From contig JAADFS010000009.1 in the NCBI GenBank assembly GCA_013152795.1, positions 1-10,927 of the forward strand: a DNA stretch of 10,927 nt, in the 5' to 3' direction. The position numbers and the translations under genes were made by a program. This document shows, piece after piece, positions 6,057 to 10,927 of this stretch; positions within the stretch are counted from its first letter, which is position 1, and each line of letters begins with the position of its first letter. The notes under the pieces were generated by a model. The model was given only the letters and a program-made list of their open reading frames with translations. It was not told where the DNA came from and did no database searches. Source of the DNA: Deferribacteres bacterium (lineage in GTDB: Bacteria; Nitrospirota; Thermodesulfovibrionia; UBA6902).

Positions 6057-7321
6057 TATCTGCTCCTCCTTTCACATAGCCTTTTCTTGAATATTTTTTC
6101 GTAGCCTTCCTCAGATGGAAAAAAGAAAGTCTTGTTCTCTGTCATGTATTGCTGGTCTACACGCTGTCCTTTATAATCATGTGGATACTTGTATCCGATT
6201 CCCGCCCCTAAGCGCGAGGCTCCCTTGTAACCCGCGCTCTTTAAATGGGCGGGTACGGGCGCAAGCCTCTCCTGCCTGACACTGGACAGGGCGTTTTCAA
6301 TGCCCGTGTACGAGGCATTGCTCTTGGGCGCCATCGCTATGTATATCGCCGCCTGCGACAACGGGATGCGGCCCTCGGGCATGCCGATCGATTCCACTGC
6401 ATGCATTGCTGCAACCGCTACCTGAAGTGCCCGCGGGTCTGCATTTCCGACGTCCTCAGAGGCACATATGATAATCCTCCGGGCTATATAAAGGGGGTCT
6501 TCCCCTGCCTCTATCATCTTTGCCAGCCAGTACAGGACGGCATCGGGGTCTCCGCCGCGCATACTTTTTATAAAGGCGGATATGGTGTCATAGCGCTCAT
6601 CCTCGCTGTAATAGAGCGATTTTTTCTGCAAGACCTCTTTTGCCAGGTCAACATCATAGCACGGCAGGTTCCTGCTTTTTATAATAAAAACACCCATTTC
6701 AAGGGTATTCAATGCCTTTCTTGCATCACCTTCCGAAACAGCGGCGATAAAGTCAAGTGCTTCCGGCTCTGCCTTTATGCCGTATCCGCCGATTCCCCTC
6801 TCCCTGTCGTGCAGGGCCCTTTCAAGCAGCACTTTTATGTCATCCCTGCTTAAAGGGAAAAACTGAAATATCATGGACCTTGAGGACAGGGCGGGTATAA
6901 TGGAGAAAAACGGGTTGTGCGTCGAGGCCCCGATAAGCGTTACGCTGCCGTTTTCCACATCGGGCAGCAGGGCGTCCTGCTGCAGCTTGTTGAACCTGTG
7001 GATTTCATCAATAAACAGGATGGTCCTGTCTCTTTTCCCTGCATTTTTCAGGGCCGCCTTAATGTCCGCTATCCCTGACGTAACGGCGTTTAACGAGATG
7101 AAGAAGGCTCCGGTTTTTCCGGCGATTATACGGGCAAGGGCGGTCTTTCCGGTGCCGGGTGGGCCGTAGAGTATGAGAGAGACGATGGAGTCTCTTTCAA
7201 TGGCCTCCCGGAGCGGCTTTCCGGGGCCCAGGATATGTGTCTGACCGACAAATTCGTCCAGATTCTCAGGCTGCATCCTCCAGGCAAGGGGCGCCCTTCT
7301 GTCTGATTTGAATAGTTCCAT
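6056..7321 (-). CDS. rarA: Replication-associated recombination protein RarA (MgsA, AAA+ ATPase)
   Basis: 421 residues from the chosen ATG at 7319-7321. RarA is a tetrameric clamp-loader-like AAA+ ATPase acting at stalled replication forks. Motifs: Walker A GPPGTGKT (53-60), Walker B FIDEIH (103-108), sensor 1 region GASTHNPFF (131-139), and the arginine finger in LSSRS (R148). The C-terminal region has ASEDVGNADPRAL and the tail KYPHDYKGQRVDQQYM, both typical. The open frame runs 58 codons further upstream to a GTG at 7495. That extension is cysteine-rich, has no ribosome site and does not resemble RarA, whereas MELFKSDRRAPLAWRMQP fits the family start. No good Shine-Dalgarno precedes the chosen ATG; an ACCAGG/CCTGGT hairpin lies 6 nt upstream. 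It overlaps rny by one base. Confidence 0.95.
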   Translation of the reverse strand: MELFKSDRRAPLAWRMQPENLDEFVGQTHILGPGKPLREAIERDSIVSLILYGPPGTGKTALARIIAGKTGAFFISLNAVTSGIADIKAALKNAGKRDRTILFIDEIHRFNKLQQDALLPDVENGSVTLIGASTHNPFFSIIPALSSRSMIFQFFPLSRDDIKVLLERALHDRERGIGGYGIKAEPEALDFIAAVSEGDARKALNTLEMGVFIIKSRNLPCYDVDLAKEVLQKKSLYYSEDERYDTISAFIKSMRGGDPDAVLYWLAKMIEAGEDPLYIARRIIICASEDVGNADPRALQVAVAAMHAVESIGMPEGRIPLSQAAIYIAMAPKSNASYTGIENALSSVRQERLAPVPAHLKSAGYKGASRLGAGIGYKYPHDYKGQRVDQQYMTENKTFFFPSEEGYEKIFKKRLCERRSR

Positions 7322-7548
7322 TTCATTACCAGGGTTATTACCTGGTCCCCCCCAGACGCAGAGTGCGGCAACCTGCAACGGCTTATGACAGAAAGGAATC
7401 TTACAAGGACGGCATGACAAAATCGTGAGACATTTTTGAAAATTTGAGATTAACCCCGTCGGAATTCTCCTGTAACATGCCGGTTTTAAAGGCACCCGGA
7501 GAATTTAAGTGTTTTCTGTGAGGTCCTGAAATCTGTGTGTTATCTTTA
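7322..7548 (-). other. Long rarA leader, no gene recognised
   Basis: If transcription starts near the promoter at 7555-7583, the rarA mRNA carries about 227 nt of leader. It contains an ACCAGG/CCTGGT hairpin (7328-7346) next to the start codon and a lone AGGAG without a start codon at proper distance. No riboswitch class was recognised. The frame is open back to 7495, but its translation (QKCLTILSCRPCKIPFC) looks like non-coding sequence. Confidence 0.4.
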
Positions 7549-7554
7549 TGGTTT

Positions 7555-7583
7555 TCCATACCTTGTCAAGTTTTAACTGTCAA
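7555..7583 (-). promoter_or_regulatory. Possible rarA promoter with two TTGACA boxes
   Basis: On the minus strand TTGACA occurs twice, at 7578-7583 and 7564-7569. The first has a 17-nt spacer to TATGGA (7555-7560), a poor -10 box. The second lacks a good -10 at standard spacing. A TATGG/CCATA inverted repeat (7547-7560) overlaps the -10 and could bind a regulator. It sits 39 bp or more beyond the 6S RNA 3' end, in the right place for rarA. Confidence 0.45.
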
Positions 7584-7621
7584 AGCGGGTGATAAAATCA
7601 GTTCCGGTCCCGCATCTGCGA

Positions 7622-7641
7622 TATAAAAAATACCCACCTTG
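7622..7641 (-). terminator. U-tract at the 3' end of the 6S RNA candidate
   Basis: The 3' half of the closing stem (CAAGGTGGGT) is followed directly by ATTTTTTATAT on the minus strand. This resembles an intrinsic terminator in which the rod-shaped RNA itself is the stem. Confidence 0.5.
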
Positions 7642-7816
7642 CCGTGTAGAATAAAACTTGAATCCCTGTACAAACAGGTGGGCGCCTTGAAAGAAAGATC
7701 AGGCATATTCCCTTACGGGCGCACAACACTTATCTTTCGCTGGCTCCCTGATTCTCGAATGTCGGAATAAGTTTCTATTCTTATCACAAACAAGGCAGGC
7801 ACTCCTTCCTCTTTTC
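7622..7816 (-). ncRNA. ssrS: 6S RNA candidate (RNA polymerase regulator)
   Basis: No open frame fits here, but the minus strand folds into the long rod with central bubble that marks 6S RNA, which binds sigma70-RNA polymerase as a mimic of open promoter DNA. Closing stem: GCCTGCCTTG (7791-7800) with CAAGGTGGGT (7632-7641), all ten pairs allowing G-U. Toward the tip, GAATC pairs with GATTC, GGGAGCC with GGCGCCC (one mismatch), and GAAAGAT with ATCTTTC, with CCC-GTAA-GGG near the apex. The 3' bubble strand holds a small CCTGT/ACAGG hairpin, as in several known 6S RNAs. A six-T tract follows the closing stem, so the 3' end is near 7622, and a promoter at 7823-7851 sets the 5' end near 7816, giving about 185-195 nt, the usual size. 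Exact ends are estimates. The neighbouring rarA is, from memory, a common 6S neighbour. Confidence 0.78.
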
Positions 7817-7822
7817 TTTTAT

Positions 7823-7851
7823 TTTATAACAAAAAGAAGTTTATTAATCAA
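7823..7851 (-). promoter_or_regulatory. Promoter of the 6S RNA candidate
   Basis: Minus strand: -35 TTGATT (7846-7851, 4 of 6), exactly 17 nt, -10 TATAAA (7823-7828, 5 of 6). The predicted start is near 7816, 16 nt before the closing stem. It lies 10 bp after the dapA stop, so the RNA need not depend on dapA transcription. Confidence 0.65.
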
Positions 7852-7861
7852 GCTGCGGGAA

Positions 7862-8746
7862 TCAGCCTGACTTCACCTCCACGCCGTAATCTGTAAGGAT
7901 CTTTTTCAGTTTCTCCCTGTTGCCGCTGTCCATCGGGCACAGGGGCAGCCTGAGCTCTTCCTGTATCTTTCCCATCATGCTGAGGGCCGTCTTCACAGGT
8001 ATAGGATTCGTCTCGATAAACATACCCCTGTTCAACGGCTCAAGCTTGAAATGCAGTCTCCTGGCCTCCTCTATATCGCCCTGCAGCATCGCCCGGCACA
8101 TGGCGGATACATCCACTGGCGCCACATTGGCTGAAACGGATATGGCCCCCTTTCCTCCAAGGGCCATTAACGGGAAGGTCGTGAAATCATCCCCGGAAAG
8201 CACTGCTATCCTGTCGCCGCAGAGGCGTATTATCTCGCCTGCCTGTGCCATGTTACCGCTGGCCTCCTTGATGGCCACTATATTTTTTATATCAGCGAGC
8301 CTTTCAACCGTGGCGGGCAGCATGTTCAGTGCCGTCCGGCCCGGCACATTATAAAGGACTATGGGGATATCGACGGCCTCGGCAACGGCCTTATAATGCC
8401 TGTAGAGGCCTTCCTGGGTCGGCTTGTTGTAATAGGGGACCACAAGTAGTGCACCGTCCGCCCCCAGTTCCTTTGCCTTGCGGGTCATTACAATGGTCTC
8501 CTGAGTTGAATTGGCCCCTGTGCCGGCAATGACCGGAACCCTGCCCCTGACAGCCTGTATGGTAAGCTCTATCACCCTGTAATGCTCCTCGTACTCAAGG
8601 GTGGCGGATTCGCCGGTCGTGCCGCACGGCACTATGGCATTTGTGCCTGAGGCGATATGCCACTCTATGAGGTCCTCCAGGGCCTTTTCATCCAGTTTAT
8701 CGTCTTTAAACGGTGTTACTATTGCAACAATCGAACCTTCAAACAT
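7862..8746 (-). CDS. dapA: 4-hydroxy-tetrahydrodipicolinate synthase
   Basis: 294 residues, normal length. DapA condenses pyruvate with aspartate semialdehyde, the first step specific to diaminopimelate and lysine synthesis. The Schiff-base lysine is K160 in AIKEASG; the catalytic threonines are T43 and T44 in CGTTGES; tyrosines Y106 (PYYNKP) and Y132 (LYNVPGRT) complete the triad; R137 is the substrate carboxylate ligand. The start ATG at 8744-8746 has a strong AGGAGGAG site 3 nt upstream and gives the family N-terminus MFEGSIVAIVTPF. It is not next to lysC, asd or dapB in this window. Downstream on the same strand is the 6S RNA; no terminator separates them. The promoter is in the 8747-8908 gap, divergent from the toxin-antitoxin pair. 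Confidence 0.97.
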   Translation of the reverse strand: MFEGSIVAIVTPFKDDKLDEKALEDLIEWHIASGTNAIVPCGTTGESATLEYEEHYRVIELTIQAVRGRVPVIAGTGANSTQETIVMTRKAKELGADGALLVVPYYNKPTQEGLYRHYKAVAEAVDIPIVLYNVPGRTALNMLPATVERLADIKNIVAIKEASGNMAQAGEIIRLCGDRIAVLSGDDFTTFPLMALGGKGAISVSANVAPVDVSAMCRAMLQGDIEEARRLHFKLEPLNRGMFIETNPIPVKTALSMMGKIQEELRLPLCPMDSGNREKLKKILTDYGVEVKSG

Positions 8747-8780
8747 GATCTCCTCCTGTGAGATTCAGATTTATTTGCGG

Positions 8781-8817
8781 ATTATAAAGTTTATGGCAAA
8801 CCCTGAAGTAAGGTCAA
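8781..8817 (-). promoter_or_regulatory. Possible dapA promoter
   Basis: On the minus strand a perfect -10 TATAAT (8781-8786) would start transcription about 28 nt before the dapA ATG, but it lacks a good -35 at 16-18 nt. A TTGACC box (8812-8817) is 25 nt away from it, though 16 nt from CATAAA, an alternative -10. One of these two combinations is probably used. Confidence 0.42.
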
Positions 8818-8841
8818 GGGAAAAAATTTCGACAAATCGGA

Positions 8842-8871
8842 TTGAAAGATTCCAAGAGTTTCTGCTAAATT
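8842..8871 (+). promoter_or_regulatory. Possible promoter of the toxin-antitoxin pair
   Basis: TTGAAA (8842-8847, 5 of 6), 18-nt spacer, TAAATT (8866-8871, 4 of 6). The start would be near 8879, about 30 nt before the antitoxin start. No clear palindromic operator was seen around it. Confidence 0.45.
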
Positions 8872-8908
8872 ATAGGTGTAAATTTTCAATTTCTTCATGG
8901 AAGGCAAA

Positions 8909-9112
8909 ATGGCTGTTAAAGAGCAGGCTATTGAATTAATCAGGTCACTCCCTGACGATTGTACACTTGAAGACATTCAGTATCATCTCTATGTCCGCGA
9001 GAAGGTTGAGAAAGGCATAAGGGCAGTTGATGAAGGGAGAGTCGTTTCACAGGAAGAAGCAGAGAAAAAAGTCAAAGAATGGTTAAAGTCATCTGGACAG
9101 AGCCAGCCCTAA
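8909..9112 (+). CDS. Antitoxin of a type II RelE/ParE-type module
   Basis: 67 residues from the ATG at 8909 (MAVKEQAIELIRSLPDDCTL). It matches in character the small antitoxins beside RelE/ParE toxins, with the family-like segments SLPDDCTLEDIQYHLYVREK and GRVVSQEEAEKKVKEWL. Such proteins bind and neutralise the toxin and often repress their own promoter. The frame is also open from an ATG at 8897, but that start lacks a ribosome site, while GGAAGG lies 4 nt upstream of 8909. No ribbon-helix-helix or helix-turn-helix DNA-binding motif is obvious. Its end overlaps the toxin gene by 34 bp in another frame, so the two are co-translated. The exact family was not pinned down. Confidence 0.82.
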   Translation: MAVKEQAIELIRSLPDDCTLEDIQYHLYVREKVEKGIRAVDEGRVVSQEEAEKKVKEWLKSSGQSQP

Positions 9113-9399
9113 ATGACCTCCATGAGATTATTAAACATATTAAGGACGATTCTCCGGTTTATGCTGAACGGTTCGGGACCAGGGTTGTTGAAGCTCCGAG
9201 GTGTTTAAGGCAATTTCCTTATTGCGGCCGTATAGTTCCCGAATTCAGGGATGAAAAAATCAGAGAGTTGATTTATGGGGCTTATCGTATTATCTATTTA
9301 ATCCGGGATAACGCCTGCCACATAACGGCAATAATTCATGGAAGCCGTGATATTCTTCGCCATTTAAAACCGGGAGAGTGGGATGTTACTACAAAGTAA
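9079..9399 (+). CDS. RelE/ParE-family toxin
   Basis: 106 residues of the ParE/RelE fold. Typical marks are VIWTEPALNDLHEIIKHI at the N-terminus, FPYCGRIVPEF, and the strongly conserved KIRELIYGAYRIIYLIRD block, ending AIIHGSRDI. RelE members cleave mRNA on the ribosome and ParE members poison DNA gyrase; sequence alone does not decide which this is. The start ATG at 9079 lies 34 bp inside the antitoxin gene, the usual toxin-antitoxin layout, with only a weak purine-rich site upstream. The gene is full length and shows no frameshift, so it is probably active. It sits between dapA and tatA. Confidence 0.9.
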   Translation: MVKVIWTEPALNDLHEIIKHIKDDSPVYAERFGTRVVEAPRCLRQFPYCGRIVPEFRDEKIRELIYGAYRIIYLIRDNACHITAIIHGSRDILRHLKPGEWDVTTK

Positions 9400-9404
9400 C
9401 CTTA

Positions 9405-9472
9405 AACCTTAATGTTGCATAACCGCGGCAAGGGAGACTGGCGTAAAACCCTTATAAAGCAACCGTAAGCTT
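9405..9472. repeat. Imperfect inverted repeat after the toxin gene
   Basis: AACCTTAATGTTGC (near 9405-9419) and GCAACCGTAAGCTT (near 9459-9472) pair with a few mismatches (GTTGC/GCAAC and CTTA/TAAG match). It may be a terminator stem or a remnant repeat; there is no U-tract. Confidence 0.3.
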
Positions 9473-9498
9473 AAACTCTCCGTAAATTGTTGATTTAT

Positions 9499-9529
9499 CC
9501 CCCCTTCAGGCAAAGGGGGATTGAGGGGG
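9499..9529 (+). repeat. C-run/G-run repeat hairpin upstream of tatA
   Basis: CCCCCTT (9500-9506) pairs with AAGGGGG (9513-9519) around a 6-nt loop, followed by ATTGAGGGGG (9520-9529). This CCCCC...CAAAGGGGGATTGAGGGGG pattern resembles a dispersed repeat seen in many bacterial genomes; its translation contains PPFRQRGIEG, a known spurious-peptide signature. The final GAGGGGGT lies 10-11 nt before the tatA ATG and may serve as its ribosome site. Confidence 0.6.
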
Positions 9530-9540
9530 TCATTGATAAC

Positions 9541-9903
9541 ATGTTTGATCTCGGAACACAGGAGCTGATCCTGATCTTCATTGTCGCCTTCCTGGTATTC
9601 GGCCCCAAAAAACTTCCGGAACTCGGCAGGGCGCTCGGAAAGGGGATGAGGGAACTCAAGGCGGCCATGCGCGGCGTCAAAGAGTCTTTCGAGGAAGCCG
9701 GGGCAGCGGATGCAGCGGAAGAGATAAAAAAGACAAAGGCCTCCCTCGAGGAAAGTATATACAAGTCCATTGAGAGCAATCTCGGCAGGATTGAGGAGGA
9801 GGAAAAGACGGGGGAAACCGGCGGTGATGAATTAGACCGCAAGAATTCAGAGGGCGACCAGGAAAAAGGCAAAAAAGACAAAGAAACGGACAGGGATGGA
9901 TAA
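9541..9903 (+). CDS. tatA: Sec-independent translocase TatA/TatB-family protein
   Basis: 120 residues from the ATG at 9541. Layout: a short N-terminus, one transmembrane helix (about 8-20), the hinge FGPKKLPELG (20-29), an amphipathic helix (about 30-52, with GRALGKGMRELKAAMRGVKE), then a long, highly charged tail of about 65 residues rich in Glu, Lys and Asp. The family forms the pore or receptor of the twin-arginine system, which exports folded proteins. The MFDLGTQEL start with Glu at position 8 is TatB-like, while the FGPKKLPELG hinge is common to both. No second TatA/B gene lies beside it, so it may do both jobs, or another copy lies elsewhere. An upstream GTG/TTG-type extension to 9487 only translates the repeat hairpin and is rejected. 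It overlaps tatC by 8 bp. Confidence 0.93.
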   Translation: MFDLGTQELILIFIVAFLVFGPKKLPELGRALGKGMRELKAAMRGVKESFEEAGAADAAEEIKKTKASLEESIYKSIESNLGRIEEEEKTGETGGDELDRKNSEGDQEKGKKDKETDRDG

Positions 9904-10714
9904 GGCGCCCATTACAGAACACCTCAATGAATTAAGAAGCAGGATACTGGTATCCCTCATTTTTATAATTATAGCCTTCGGCGTCTCTTTCTATTTTTCT
10001 GAATATATCTTCCGCCTGCTGACCTCGCCCCTGCACAGCACACTGAAATTCTCCCTTGAAAGGCCGTATGTAAGCATGATTCCCACAAAAAACCCTGACA
10101 TCAGTCTCGTGTTTCTTGCGCCTGCAGAGGCCCTGTGGATGCACATAAAGATATCTTTCATCAGCGCCTTCATAATCAGCTCCCCGCTGGTCTTTTATGA
10201 GACATGGAGATTCATCGCCCCCGGCCTCCTGGAGCATGAAAGGAAGTACGCCCTGCCGTTTGTCCTGACGACAAGCGTACTCTTTTCGGCTGGCGCACTC
10301 TTCTGTTTTATTATCATCCTTCCCTTTGCAATGAACTTCCTGCTGACATACAAGACTGAAAATCTTCAGCCGATGATTTCGGTCGGCAAGTATATAGACT
10401 TCTCCCTTAAATTCATCCTGGCATTCGGCGCCATCTTTGAATTGCCGGTTGTTGTGGTCTTTCTTACAAAGATGGGGATTGTAACTCCCCAGTTTCTCGC
10501 GGAAAACAGGAAATACGCCGTGCTGGTGGCATTTGTTGTCGCTGCGGTGCTGACCCCCACGCCCGATGCATTCAACCAGACACTCATGGCTGTTCCGATA
10601 ATTATACTGTACGAGGCGGGGATATGGGCATCAAGACTCCTCAGCAGGAAGAAACCGCAGGATGAACACAAACAGGGAAGACCGCAGGATGAAAAACAGG
10701 ATGAAAGTGATTAA
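9896..10714 (+). CDS. tatC: Sec-independent translocase protein TatC
   Basis: 272 residues, six predicted membrane helices (about 17-37, 78-100, 120-148, 168-190, 205-220, 228-246). TatC is the receptor that binds twin-arginine signal peptides. Diagnostic residues are present: HLNELRSRI (9-17), P97 with FYETWRF (E102, as E. coli E103) then PGLLEHER (109-116), FGAIFELP (E182) and TPTPDAFNQTLMAVP (D224, as E. coli D211). The start ATG at 9896 lies within the end of tatA (ATGGATAA), an 8-bp overlap, so the pair is coupled. The last 20 residues form a charged tail made by a near-duplication, PQDEHKQGR then PQDEKQDES. The stop TAA (10712-10714) overlaps the stop of the facing gene. Confidence 0.97.
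   Translation: MDKAPITEHLNELRSRILVSLIFIIIAFGVSFYFSEYIFRLLTSPLHSTLKFSLERPYVSMIPTKNPDISLVFLAPAEALWMHIKISFISAFIISSPLVFYETWRFIAPGLLEHERKYALPFVLTTSVLFSAGALFCFIIILPFAMNFLLTYKTENLQPMISVGKYIDFSLKFILAFGAIFELPVVVVFLTKMGIVTPQFLAENRKYAVLVAFVVAAVLTPTPDAFNQTLMAVPIIILYEAGIWASRLLSRKKPQDEHKQGRPQDEKQDESD
10654..10706 (+). repeat. 27-bp tandem near-duplication in the tatC tail
   Basis: ACCGCAGGATGAA occurs at 10654-10666 and 10681-10693, 27 bp apart and in frame, with a further partial copy ACAGGATGAAA (10696-10706). It encodes the charged PQDE-type units at the TatC C-terminus. Confidence 0.65.
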
Positions 10715-10927
10715 TTGATACTTTTAATGCCGGCCTTAATCCTCCTGAGCTTTTCCTCGCCTATGCATTCCTTTGCAAATGCGCACCAGTCCAGGCACGA
10801 GGGTCCCATCTCGCGTGTATTGACCTTTCCGCATGCCCTGCACTTGGTCTCGGTTTCATCGCTCCATATCTCTATGTCAGCCCCGCAGTAACGGCACTTT
10901 ATATCTTCGGGCTTCGGCTGTTTTATT
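10711..10927 (-). CDS. Zinc-ribbon protein, C-terminal part (cut by window edge)
   Basis: The last 71 codons of a minus-strand gene whose start lies beyond the window. Reading back from 10926 gives IKQPKPEDIKCRYCGADIEI, then KCRACGKV, then GPSCLDWCAFAKECIG, then a basic C-terminus ending IKSIN and TAA (10711-10713). CRYCG and CRACG form a zinc ribbon; a further cysteine set in SCLDWCAFAKEC could bind metal or stabilise the fold. I recall small proteins of this type (zinc ribbon plus a CLDWC-x-x-AKEC tail) in anaerobic bacteria, of unknown role. The stop overlaps that of tatC on a shared TTAA, so the two genes converge with no space for a terminator. Confidence 0.85.
   Translation of the reverse strand, partial: IKQPKPEDIKCRYCGADIEIWSDETETKCRACGKVNTREMGPSCLDWCAFAKECIGEEKLRRIKAGIKSIN

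Noticed and set aside
7322..7495. 58-residue N-terminal extension of RarA from a GTG at 7495
   Set aside because: It has no ribosome site and a cysteine-rich, non-family sequence; the known RarA start matches the ATG at 7319-7321.
9079..9081. Toxin gene overlap as a frameshifted single fusion gene
   Set aside because: Both proteins are complete with family-like ends; overlapping starts are normal in toxin-antitoxin pairs.
9487..9540. 18-codon upstream extension of tatA
   Set aside because: It encodes PPFRQRGIEG, the translation of the C/G-run repeat, and the conserved protein starts at MFDLGTQEL.
1..10927. CRISPR array, prophage, integron or insertion sequence
   Set aside because: No regularly spaced repeats, transposase, integrase or phage genes were seen on either strand.

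Overview
This window carries core bacterial chromosome genes, mostly on the minus strand (positions 1 to 8746), followed by a plus-strand block (8909 to 10714) and a minus-strand gene cut by the right edge. Strong GGAGG-type ribosome sites, a diderm-style TatA/TatC pair, RNase Y, PilZ and MshEN-like proteins and a small zinc-ribbon protein of a kind I associate with anaerobes fit a Gram-negative anaerobe, perhaps Nitrospirota or Desulfobacterota. That placement is inference from protein flavour; no 16S gene is present. I see no transposase, integrase, CRISPR array, tRNA or rRNA.

Positions 1 to 1200 (minus): the str ribosomal operon rpsL-rpsG-fusA (fusA cut by the left edge), with a clear sigma70-type promoter and an AT-rich palindrome just upstream. 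It is not preceded by rpoBC. Upstream lies a tightly coupled pair: a PilZ-domain protein and a small protein with two MshEN-like 24-residue repeats plus a BamE/SmpA-like tail. Both PilZ and MshEN domains can bind cyclic di-GMP, so this pair is the best candidate for an undescribed system here.

Positions 2212 to 4490 (minus): a DUF72 protein with a histone-H1-like basic tail, then mnmA (tRNA 2-thiouridylase). Between mnmA and rny is a roughly 190-bp gene-free stretch bounded by a 22-bp inverted repeat, with smaller inverted repeats nested inside.

Positions 4491 to 8746 (minus): dapA, then a 6S RNA candidate with its own promoter and U-tract, then rarA and rny overlapping by one base. The 540-bp gap between dapA and rarA is explained by the 6S RNA (about 7622 to 7816) and a long rarA leader.

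Positions 8747 to 10927: divergent from dapA is a type II toxin-antitoxin pair (RelE/ParE toxin), then tatA-tatC preceded by a C/G-rich repeat hairpin that may supply the tatA ribosome site. tatC meets a minus-strand zinc-ribbon gene tail to tail, their stop codons sharing one TTAA.
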